Notes under the pieces: model-generated
Database searches by the model: none
What the model saw: the letters and a program-made list of their open reading frames with translations, nothing else
Told to the model about the DNA's origin: nothing
From: Verrucomicrobiota bacterium
Lineage (GTDB): Bacteria; Verrucomicrobiota; Verrucomicrobiia; Opitutales; Opitutaceae
Length of the DNA: 48,205 bases
Assembly (NCBI GenBank): GCA_030601755.1
Contig: JAUWBF010000019.1
Coordinates: 1-48,205 of the forward strand
Direction of reading: 5' to 3'
Shown: positions 40,685 through 47,899 of the stretch, piece by piece
Layout: every line of letters starts with the position of its first letter
How positions within the stretch are numbered: position 1 is the stretch's first letter
Made by a program: the position numbers and the translations under genes

Positions 40685-41881
40685 TCATTGGTTGTGCGGG
40701 CCGTGTTGGGGGCCTTGCTCGATGTCGTCGGGCGTCGTCGCCTTGGCGGCTTCGCGCTCGGCATCGGTGAGGGTGATGTCGTTGTCGTAGTTTTCCGAAA
40801 GGGCCTGGATGAAGCCGTGGCGGAAGAGCGTGCGGATCGTCGTCCAGATGCCGACCTGGCTTTCCTCGAAGCGGCCGGAGAACGGGATGCGGGTGGCGAC
40901 CTGGTCGCGTTCGTCGTTTTTGACGAGGAGCGCGGCGCCGGCGACGAGGCTTTCCCATATGCGCTGGCCGAGGGGCTTGTCCTCGTCGGCCTCGCTCTTG
41001 AAATCGAGGTCGTTGAGGAAGGGCTTGGCGTAGCCCTCATAGGCGCCGTCGGCGGCGGCGACCTCGACGTAGAGGTCCAGCGTGCCGCGATGGACGTCGA
41101 CGTTGGCCGTGCTGAGCAGGAAGTTATTCAGGGCGCGCAGGTCGAGGCCGCGCAGGTCGAAGGCGAGTTGCAGGGTGAGTTCGTCGGCGAGCGGGGCGAG
41201 GCGCACGTCGAGGTCGAGGCGACCGCCGCCGGCGGTGTCGGCGGTGGCGGAGATGGAGGCGGGCAAGGTGTCGCCGGCGGCGGCGTCGCGGCGGTTGCGC
41301 AGGCCGGTGGCGGTGCCCTCCACGGAGGTGAGGCGCAGGTCGACCGGCGGCTCGGCGCCTGTATCCGCATAACGGATATCGCCGTCGGTGATCTCAAGCA
41401 GCGTGATGTCGATGGGAAAGATGTCCTGGATGACGTCCTGCCAGGCGCGGCCGGCGCCGGTCTGGCTCTGCGCGTCGCTCCCGGCGTTCACGAAGGCGAG
41501 CGCGGGGGCCTCGGCGTAGATCTCGCTCCGCAGGTGTCCGCGAAAGAGTTCGCGCCACGCGATGGAGAAGTCGATGCGCCGCGCGCTGAAGAAGGGTTGT
41601 CCGGAGACGCCCTCGACCTTGCGGATGGCGATGTCCTCTATCACGTAGGCGCCGCGAAAGAGCGCGAGGTCGATGTCGCCGACCTCGCCGGCGTAGCCTT
41701 CGACGGCATCGAGGCGGGCGACGATCTGGTGGCGGATGATCACCGGCAGCGCGATGCGCAGGGCGACGAGCAGCACGGCGAGGATGAGCAACGCCCAGAG
41801 CAGGCGACGCGGCCAGCGGAGCACACGGCGCAGCCAAGCGGGACGGGAATCGGGGGCGACGGGGGAAGGCGGGGCGTTCAT
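40685..41881 (-). CDS. AsmA/DUF748-like membrane-anchored protein
   Basis: 398 residues. One N-terminal transmembrane helix (about 25-46, LLWALLILAVLLVALRIALP) is followed by a periplasmic beta-rich domain of the DUF748/AsmA-like type: VGDIDLALFRGAYVIEDIAI, FFSARRIDFSIAWRELFRG, then a long repetitive strand region. The C-terminal part has a second helical piece (PLGQRIWESLVAGAALLVK). AsmA-like proteins are linked to lipid transport between membranes; a role here is inference. Start MNAPPSPVAPD at 41881. Alone on the minus strand. Confidence 0.75.
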   Translation of the reverse strand: MNAPPSPVAPDSRPAWLRRVLRWPRRLLWALLILAVLLVALRIALPVIIRHQIVARLDAVEGYAGEVGDIDLALFRGAYVIEDIAIRKVEGVSGQPFFSARRIDFSIAWRELFRGHLRSEIYAEAPALAFVNAGSDAQSQTGAGRAWQDVIQDIFPIDITLLEITDGDIRYADTGAEPPVDLRLTSVEGTATGLRNRRDAAAGDTLPASISATADTAGGGRLDLDVRLAPLADELTLQLAFDLRGLDLRALNNFLLSTANVDVHRGTLDLYVEVAAADGAYEGYAKPFLNDLDFKSEADEDKPLGQRIWESLVAGAALLVKNDERDQVATRIPFSGRFEESQVGIWTTIRTLFRHGFIQALSENYDNDITLTDAEREAAKATTPDDIEQGPQHGPHNQ

Positions 41882-42080
41882 CCTGCCCACCCGGAGAGCC
41901 GGACCCGCGCCCGCGGGCGGCGTCGAGTCGGCAGACTGTTTGCGCGGAGGCGGTTAAAATTTTCGCGGGCGCGCGGCGGAGGCGCGCGGGGTTTGCCGTA
42001 TGCAGGATCGGGCCGCGCGGGGCATTGCAAATGGCGGTGCTGAGAAGAACACGCCCCGCGCGGCCCGGGCAAGGGCCCGG

Positions 42081-42485
42081 TCAGTCGAGCAGGATTTTCA
42101 CCGGCACGTTGCCCTTGGTGGCCTTGGAGTAGGCGCACATGGCGTGGGCCTTGGCGACGACCTTCTCGGCCTTGTGTTCGTCGAGGCCGGGGATGCTGAC
42201 AAGGAGCTCGACCTCGAACGGGTGCGGGCCCTCGGAGTGGAGCTGCACGCGGGCGGTCACCGTGATGCCGTCGTCGGCATGGCCGGACTCCTTGGCGATG
42301 TATTTGACGGCGCCGTTGAAGCAGGCGGCCCAGGCCGCGCCGAAGAGATGCTCGGGCGTGAGGCCCTGGGAATTCCCCTCGGAGGGGGTCTTGAAGTGAA
42401 GGTTGAAACCGGCCTCGGCCGTCTCGACCGATCCGTCACGGCCGCCTTGGGAAATGGTTTCGGCGTAGGGGGGGAGATTGCTCAT
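42081..42485 (-). CDS. ohr: Organic hydroperoxide resistance protein, OsmC/Ohr family
   Basis: 134 residues; reduces organic hydroperoxides with a lipoylated partner. The reactive thiol pair is Cys55 (WAACFNGAV) and Cys117 (AMCAYSKAT), with Arg16 in GGRDG and Glu45 in LTPEHLFGAAW, the Ohr active-site pattern. An OhrR repressor gene is not adjacent. Start MSNLPPYAETIS at 42485. The 185-nt gap to the AsmA-like gene carries no gene. Confidence 0.93.
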   Translation of the reverse strand: MSNLPPYAETISQGGRDGSVETAEAGFNLHFKTPSEGNSQGLTPEHLFGAAWAACFNGAVKYIAKESGHADDGITVTARVQLHSEGPHPFEVELLVSIPGLDEHKAEKVVAKAHAMCAYSKATKGNVPVKILLD

Positions 42486-42623
42486 GTCGGGGAACTCCTG
42501 GGTGGATGGGTTGACGATGGGCGTCGGTCGCGGCGCGCCGCGGGACGCAAGGAGACGCAGGTAAGCCCCCGTGGCGGGCGTTGTCCAACGGCCGGGGGCA
42601 TTTGCGGCGGGAGCGCATGTGCA

Positions 42624-42882
42624 GGAGGGGCTTTATGCCCCGATGACACGCGCAGCGCGCCGCCGCCCCAAGGAGCGCCGGTTTTTTAACCGGCGTCGGC
42701 GCGGCGCAGCCGCGTCAGCGCGATGGGGAGCATCGCGCTCCACCTGATTCCCCGGGCTCACGCCCGGGGCTACGGGTCGAACTGCGCAAGGTGGAACCGG
42801 TTGTCCCCAACCGGTTCGACGGCGGCGAGGCCGCCGCCCTCCGTCGCAAAGGCACGATGACGCCGCTTGGAAGCGGCGCTCC
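42624..42882. repeat. Composite array of six REP-like hairpins, ohr-leuB gap
   Basis: In order: GGAG + GGGCTTTATGCCCC (42624-42641, plus); GGAG + CGCCGGTTTTTTAACCGGCG (42672-42695, plus); GGTG family (42717-42744, minus, GAGCGCGA-TGCTCCCCA-TCGCGCT); GTAG + CCCCGGGCGTGAGCCCGGGG (42750-42773, minus); GGTG family (42790-42817, plus, GAACCGGTTGTCCCCAACCG); GGAG + CGCCGCTTCCAAGCGGCG (42861-42882, minus). A GGCGGC/GCCGCC palindrome at 42821-42838 may be a further decayed unit. No gene is seen in 42486-42944; the leuB start is 63 nt downstream. Confidence 0.8.
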
Positions 42883-42944
42883 TTGGGCGCGCAAAGCCGG
42901 CTTGCTTACCCGAGGGCGTTGTTGGCAGTTTCGGCGGTTTCACC

Positions 42945-44048
42945 ATGCAGACCCTCAAATTCGCCGTTCTTCCCGGAGACTACATCGGTCCCGAAGTCAT
43001 GTCCGCCGCCCTGCGCGTGCTCGAACACGTCGCCAAGCAGGAGGGCTTCGCCCTCTCCTACCAGATCGCCGACGTCGGCGGCGCCGGCATCGACAACCAC
43101 GGCAAGGCCCTCCCCGACTCCACCCTCGAGCTCTGCCAGAGCGCCGACGCCATCCTCTTCGGCTCGGTCGGCGGCCCGAAGTGGGAAAAACTCCCGCCCA
43201 AGGAGCAGCCCGAGCGCGCCGCGCTGCTGCCCCTGCGCAAGGCCTTCAGCCTCTTCGCCAACATCCGCCCCGGCCTGCTGTATCCGGATCTCACCGACGC
43301 CTCGCCGCTCAAGGCCGAGCGCATCCCCAACGGCATCGACATCGTCTGCATCCGCGAGCTGACCGGCGGCATCTACTTCGGCCAGCCCAAGGCCACCACC
43401 ACGCTGGAGAACGGCGAGCAGCAGGCCGTCGACACGATGGTTTACAAGACCTCCGAGATCGAGCGCATCGCCGAGGTCGCGGCCGTCACCGCCAAGGCCC
43501 GCGGCGGCAAGGTCTGCTCGGTCGACAAGGCCAACGTGCTCGAGACCTCCGTGCTCTGGCGCAAGACCGTCACCGACTACTTCGCCAAGAACCACCCGGA
43601 GCTCGCCCTCAGCCACATGTATGTCGACAACGCCGCCATGCAGCTCGCCCGCGACCCGAACCAGTTCGACGTGCTCTTCACCGAAAACATGTTCGGCGAC
43701 ATCCTCTCCGACGAGATGGCGGTCATCTGCGGCTCGCTCGGCATGATGTGCAGCGCCTCGCTCGGCACCGGCCAGAACGGCCTCGGCAAGCCCTTCGGTC
43801 TCTACGAGCCGGCCGGCGGCACCGCCCCCGACATCGCCGGCAAGGGCATCGCCAATCCCTGTGCGCAGATCCTCTCCGCTGCCCTCATGCTCCGCTACAG
43901 CTTCGGCCTCGACGCCGTCGCCGCGAAAATCGAGGCCGCCGTGCGCAAGGCCGTCACCGTGGACCTCGTCCGCACCGGCGACATCGCCTTCGGCAAGCCC
44001 TCGGTGGGCACCGAGACCATGGCCGACGCCATCATCAAGAACCTCTGA
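42945..44048 (+). CDS. leuB: 3-isopropylmalate dehydrogenase
   Basis: 367 residues; NAD-dependent oxidative decarboxylation of 3-isopropylmalate in leucine synthesis. FGSVGGPKWEKLP, IVCIRELTGGIYFGQPK, VYKTSEIERIA, DKANVLETSVLWRKTV, LFTENMFGDILSDEMAVICG and YEPAGGTAPDIAGKGIANP are LeuB signatures. One oddity: the N-terminal loop reads LPGDYIGPEV where most of the family has LPGDGIGPEV. Start MQTLKFAVLPGDY at 42945. leuA and leuCD are not adjacent. A strong terminator follows the stop. Confidence 0.96.
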   Translation: MQTLKFAVLPGDYIGPEVMSAALRVLEHVAKQEGFALSYQIADVGGAGIDNHGKALPDSTLELCQSADAILFGSVGGPKWEKLPPKEQPERAALLPLRKAFSLFANIRPGLLYPDLTDASPLKAERIPNGIDIVCIRELTGGIYFGQPKATTTLENGEQQAVDTMVYKTSEIERIAEVAAVTAKARGGKVCSVDKANVLETSVLWRKTVTDYFAKNHPELALSHMYVDNAAMQLARDPNQFDVLFTENMFGDILSDEMAVICGSLGMMCSASLGTGQNGLGKPFGLYEPAGGTAPDIAGKGIANPCAQILSAALMLRYSFGLDAVAAKIEAAVRKAVTVDLVRTGDIAFGKPSVGTETMADAIIKNL

Positions 44049-44081
44049 CCCGCCGCGCCACGCGCGCAGACTTTGCCAACA

Positions 44082-44115
44082 ACGGGGCGACGCTCGACGC
44101 GCGCCCCGTTTTTTT
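44082..44115 (+). terminator. Rho-independent terminator after leuB
   Basis: 8-bp stem ACGGGGCG / CGCCCCGT, loop of about 12 nt, then seven T residues; 33 nt past the leuB stop. Confidence 0.9.
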
Positions 44116-44153
44116 GCGCGAGTGCCGATTGAACCACGACGCGGCAAGAAACA

Positions 44154-44255
44154 GGAGGGCGGGCACTCTTGCCCGCCTGGCCGCCGGCGAACCGCTTGGG
44201 GACAACCGGTTCCACCTCCGTCAGCCTGACGGGCGGGCAGGAATGCCCGCCCTCC
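44154..44255. repeat. REP-like inverted pair, GGAG / GC-stem variant, with nested GGTG hairpin
   Basis: Plus: GGAG at 44154 then GGCGGGCA-CTCT-TGCCCGCC. Minus: GGAG at 44255 then GGCGGGCA-TTCC-TGCCCGCC. Same tag and TTCC loop as 2437 and 8861, but the AT-containing stem AACGGACA/TGTCCGTT is replaced on both arms. A GGTG-family hairpin (44189-44216) lies between the two. The right hairpin plus TTTTT could also terminate plus-strand transcription. Confidence 0.8.
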
Positions 44256-44263
44256 TTTTTGTT

Positions 44264-44632
44264 TCAGGCCCCCAGCGTAGCCTGCAGGGCGGCCTTGAGG
44301 TCGTTCAACCGGAACGGTTTTTCCAAGCAATGGCGGGCGCCGAGCAGCTTGGCCATGTGCAGGTAGTCGTCGGGGCCGATCTGGCCGCCGCCCGACATGG
44401 CGACGATCTTCACGTCGGGGTTGAGCGCGCGCAGCAATTGAATGGTCTCCACGCCTTCCTTGCCGGGCATGAGGATGTCGGTGAACACGAGGTCGAAGGC
44501 CTGCTCGCGGTAAAGCGCGACGCCCTTTCCGCCATCAGAGGCCTCGGTCACGGTGTGACCAAGGTCGATGAGGGAGTCCTTCACCATTCGGCGGAAGGAC
44601 TCGTCGTCGTCGATAACCAGGATGTGCGGCAT
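44264..44632 (-). CDS. Single-domain response regulator
   Basis: 122 residues, only a receiver. Acidic pocket Asp8-Asp9-Asp10, phospho-acceptor Asp52 in LVFTDILMPGKEG, Ser in IVAMSGGG, and Lys in HCLEKPF. Such CheY-like proteins relay phosphate or bind a target protein. Start MPHILVIDDDES at 44632; an upstream extension in frame overlaps the gap and is not receiver sequence. It follows the hybrid kinase gene by 53 nt on the same strand, so it is a probable partner. Confidence 0.92.
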   Translation of the reverse strand: MPHILVIDDDESFRRMVKDSLIDLGHTVTEASDGGKGVALYREQAFDLVFTDILMPGKEGVETIQLLRALNPDVKIVAMSGGGQIGPDDYLHMAKLLGARHCLEKPFRLNDLKAALQATLGA

Positions 44633-44685
44633 GGGGGAAACGCGGTGTGCGACGATGGGGAACGGGGAACGGCGGGGCCGCAACG

Positions 44686-47406
44686 TCATTTATGCCCGGC
44701 GGCTTCGAGCGCCCGGCGGATGGCGCGGGCGAGGTCGCGCAGGGTGAAGGGCTTGAGCACGAGCGAGCTGATGCCGAGCTCGCGGATCTTTTCCTCGGTC
44801 AGGATGGCGTTGTAGCCGGTCGTGATGATGACGGGCAGGTCGGGCCGCAGGGCGAGGAGGCCGCGGGCGAAGTCGACGCCGGTCATGGCCGGCATGGTGA
44901 GGTCGGTGATGACCAACGCGAACTCGCCGGGGGCGGCGCGCACGCGCTCCAGCGCGGCCTCCACGTCGGTGCTGGCCTCGGCGTCGTAGCCGAGCTCGCG
45001 GAGCATGATCCGGCCGACGTGGACGATCGGCTCCTCGTCGTCGATGAGCAGGACGCGCTCGCCCGCGCCGCGCGGCGGAGCACCCGCGTCGTCGGCGACC
45101 GAGGCATCGTCGGCGACGTGGGCGCGCAGCGGGAAGTAGAGCCGGAAAACGGTCCCCTGCCCCGGCGTGCTGTCGACCTGAATGTCGCCCTCGTGGGCCT
45201 GCATGATGCCGTGCACGACGGACAGGCCGAGACCGGTGCCTTCGCCGGGGGCCTTGGTGGTGAAGAAGGGTTCGAAGATGCGCTTGAGCGTCTCGCGCGT
45301 CATGCCGCGGCCGGTGTCGCCGACGATGAGGAGCTGGTGGGGACCGGGGCGCAGCCGGGTGGAGGTGCGCGTTTGTTCGGCGGTGACCTCGACCAAGGAC
45401 AGGCCGACGGTGAGCGTGCCGGGGGCGTCGCGCATGGCGTGCGCGGCGTTGGTGCCGAGGTTCATGATCACCTGGTGGATCTGCGTGGCGTCGGCCAGCA
45501 CGGGGGGCAGGTCGGCGTCCAGCTTCACGTCGAAGGCGATGGTGGCGGGCGTGGTGGCGCGCAGCAGGGACAACGGTTCCTGGAGCACTTCCGCGAGGGA
45601 GACGGAGCGGCGCTCGTGTTCGCCGCGGCGGCTGAAGGCGAGGATCTGCCGCACGAGAGTCTTGGCGCGCAGGCCGGCCTGATTGAGGGCGGCGAGGAAG
45701 GTCTTGGTCTCGGGCTGGTCGCCGAGCTGCATCTGCAGCAGCTCGGTGTAGCCGAGGATGGCGGCGAGAATGTTGTTGAAATCGTGCGCGATGCCGCCGG
45801 CCAGGGTGCCGATGGCCTCCATCTTCTGGGCCTGGAGCAACTGGCCCTCGAGCTGACGTTGCTCGGTGATGTCCTCGGCGGTGCCGACAAGGCGGTAGAC
45901 GAGGCCGTTGTCGTCACGGATGGGATAGGCGCGGTCGCGCACCCAGCGGATGGTGCCGTCGGGACGCACGACGCGGTAGATCTCGTTGTAGTCGCCGCGG
46001 GTCTGCCGGCCGGAGGCGGCGGCGACGCGGTCTCGGTCGTCGGGGTGCACGGCCTTCAACCAATCGGAGGGGCGCGCAAGGATGTCGGCGCAGCGGCGGC
46101 CCCAGACCTCCTCGTAGGCGGGGCTGATGTAGAGCATGGCGTGCTTGTCCGGGTCGGTCATCCAGAAGACCTCGTGGATGTTTTCCGCGATCTGCCGAAA
46201 ACGTTCCTCGCTGGAGCGCAGGGCCTCCTCGGTGCGGCGGCGCTCGGTGACGTCCTGCTGCACGCCGATGATGTTGACGAGCCGGCCCGAGCCGTCGCGC
46301 ACGGGGGTGAGCGTGAGCTGGTTCCAGAACGTGGTGCCGTCCTTGCGGTAGTTGAGCAGCTCGCCTTCGAAGGGCTCGCCGGCGTTGAGCGCGTTGCGCA
46401 TGCGCTCGATGGTGGAGGGATCGGTGCCGGGGCCTTGCAGGAAGGAGCAGGTTTTGCCCGCGATCTCCTCGAGAGTGTAGCCGGTCACCCGCGTGAAGGC
46501 GGGGTTGGCGTGGAGGATGCGACGGCGTTCGTCGCAGAGGAGCACGCCTTGGGGCAGGGTCTCTAGGGCCTGCTCGCGGAGGCGGCCGATGGCCTCGCTT
46601 GCGCGCAGGGCGGCGCGCTCGCGGGCGAGCAGGGCGCGGCTGTGGGCGTTCTCGAGGGTGGCGGGCAGCTCGTGCAGGTAGCCGTTGCGCTTGACGAGGT
46701 AGTCGGACGCGCCGAGCCGGAGGGCCTCGACGGCCACGGCCTCGTCGCCCTGACCGGTGACGAGCACGACCGGGAGATCGACCGCGAGGCCGGCCCGCAG
46801 CTCGCGCAGGAGTTCGAGAGCGTTGACGCCGACGAGGCGGTAGTCGAGCAGGAGCACGTCATGCGCGCCGGGTTTTTCGGCGAGCACGCGCCGCGCGGCG
46901 TCGGCGTCGACCACGTGGTCGAGCATGATGTGGGCGGCGTGGCGCGCGAGGTGTCGGCGGGTGAGCTCGACGTCGAGGTCGTGGTGCTCCGCGTAGAGCA
47001 CGCGCAGGGGCCGGTGACCGTGAGCGGAGTCGGGGCGCCGGGTGGTCACGACGGACTCGAGAACGCCGGGGAGTTGCCGCAGGTAGTCGCCGCGCTTGAC
47101 GAGGTAGTCGTCGACGCCGGCCTTGAGCGCGGCCACCGCGCTGCGTTCGTCGCCGGAACCGGTGAGCATGACGACGGGCAGCGAGCAGCCCCGGCCGCGG
47201 ATGCCGACGACGAAGTCGAGGCCGGAGCCGTCGGGCAGGTTGAGATCGCAGACGATGGCGACGAGGTCGGGCTCCGAGTCGAGCCGGCGCGCGGCCTCGG
47301 CGAGGTTGGGCGCGTGGACCATGTCCAACTCGGGGAGAATGCGGGCGAGCTCGATGCGCGCGAGGTCGGCGTCCTGACGGTTGTCTTCGACGTAGAGTAT
47401 GCGCAT
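44686..47406 (-). CDS. Hybrid sensor kinase REC-REC-PAS-PAS-HisKA-HATPase-REC
   Basis: 906 residues, no membrane segment. Receiver 1 (about 1-120, Asp54 in IVCDLNLPDGSG), receiver 2 (about 135-255, VLLLDYRLVG), PAS 1 (about 280-395; FTRVTGYTLEEIAGKTCSFL and the NYRKDGTTFWNQLTLTPV PAC part suggest a LOV-like layout). Then PAS 2 (about 400-520), HisKA with His541 in IAHDFNNILAAILG, HATPase (GTNAAHAM, DTGRGM, GTGLGLSVVHG) and receiver 3 with Asp835 in VITDLTMPAM. Two N-terminal receivers make it a sink for phosphate from other kinases as well as a sensor. PAS 1 lacks the flavin-binding NCRFLQ string (it has KTCSFLQG), so light sensing is uncertain. Start MRILYVEDNRQDAD at 47406. Confidence 0.92.
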   Translation of the reverse strand: MRILYVEDNRQDADLARIELARILPELDMVHAPNLAEAARRLDSEPDLVAIVCDLNLPDGSGLDFVVGIRGRGCSLPVVMLTGSGDERSAVAALKAGVDDYLVKRGDYLRQLPGVLESVVTTRRPDSAHGHRPLRVLYAEHHDLDVELTRRHLARHAAHIMLDHVVDADAARRVLAEKPGAHDVLLLDYRLVGVNALELLRELRAGLAVDLPVVLVTGQGDEAVAVEALRLGASDYLVKRNGYLHELPATLENAHSRALLARERAALRASEAIGRLREQALETLPQGVLLCDERRRILHANPAFTRVTGYTLEEIAGKTCSFLQGPGTDPSTIERMRNALNAGEPFEGELLNYRKDGTTFWNQLTLTPVRDGSGRLVNIIGVQQDVTERRRTEEALRSSEERFRQIAENIHEVFWMTDPDKHAMLYISPAYEEVWGRRCADILARPSDWLKAVHPDDRDRVAAASGRQTRGDYNEIYRVVRPDGTIRWVRDRAYPIRDDNGLVYRLVGTAEDITEQRQLEGQLLQAQKMEAIGTLAGGIAHDFNNILAAILGYTELLQMQLGDQPETKTFLAALNQAGLRAKTLVRQILAFSRRGEHERRSVSLAEVLQEPLSLLRATTPATIAFDVKLDADLPPVLADATQIHQVIMNLGTNAAHAMRDAPGTLTVGLSLVEVTAEQTRTSTRLRPGPHQLLIVGDTGRGMTRETLKRIFEPFFTTKAPGEGTGLGLSVVHGIMQAHEGDIQVDSTPGQGTVFRLYFPLRAHVADDASVADDAGAPPRGAGERVLLIDDEEPIVHVGRIMLRELGYDAEASTDVEAALERVRAAPGEFALVITDLTMPAMTGVDFARGLLALRPDLPVIITTGYNAILTEEKIRELGISSLVLKPFTLRDLARAIRRALEAAGHK

Positions 47407-47476
47407 GGCGACTGACGGGGGTTGCTGGCTGAAAGGAGGGGGGCGGGGCGGACTGGGCGCAGGGGAGACGACGGGG

Positions 47477-47899
47477 TTAGTCGGAGCGCTCGTTGATGAC
47501 GGTCCAGTAGAGCTCGATTTGCGAGGCGACCTCCATGAACTTGTCGAAGTTGACGGGTTTTACGATGTAGGAATTCACCCCAAGTTCATAGGCGCGGGAG
47601 ACGTCCTCGTTCTCGGCCGAGGTGGTCAGCACGACGACGGGGATGCGGCGGAATTTCGGGTGGGCCTTGAGCTGGCGCAGGACCTCGAGACCGTCGACGC
47701 GCGGGAGCTTGAGGTCGAGCAGGATGACGGTGGGCTGCGGCTCGCCGGCCTCCCAGCGGGCCATCCACGCGAGGGCCTCCTCGCCGTCGCGGGCGACCTC
47801 GATGGGATTGGTGAGGCGGCGCTTGCGGAATGCGCGCAGCGCGAGGTCGACGTCCATGGGGTTGTCCTCGACAAGGAGAATGGTGGGTTGCTGGGTCAT
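47477..47899 (-). CDS. Response regulator, Rcp1-like
   Basis: 140 residues; receiver with VEDNPMDVDL at 10-19, Asp62 in VILLDLKLPRVDG, Thr in VVLTTSAENED and Lys in YIVKPVNFDKF. The LxLRAFRKRRLTNPIEVARD stretch and the D-L-K-LP-x-x-D-G pattern match the Rcp1 type that pairs with phytochrome-like or PAS kinases. Its ATG overlaps the stop of the kinase gene (ATGA at 47899-47896), so that kinase is the likely partner. Confidence 0.93.
   Translation of the reverse strand: MTQQPTILLVEDNPMDVDLALRAFRKRRLTNPIEVARDGEEALAWMARWEAGEPQPTVILLDLKLPRVDGLEVLRQLKAHPKFRRIPVVVLTTSAENEDVSRAYELGVNSYIVKPVNFDKFMEVASQIELYWTVINERSD

Noticed and set aside
42624-42882. CRISPR-like array
   Set aside because: The units differ in sequence and orientation, spacing is irregular, and no cas genes are present. 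The palindromic units fit REP-type elements.
44647-46566. 639-residue open frame on the plus strand
   Set aside because: Antisense shadow of the hybrid kinase, whose HisKA, HATPase and receiver motifs are intact on the minus strand.
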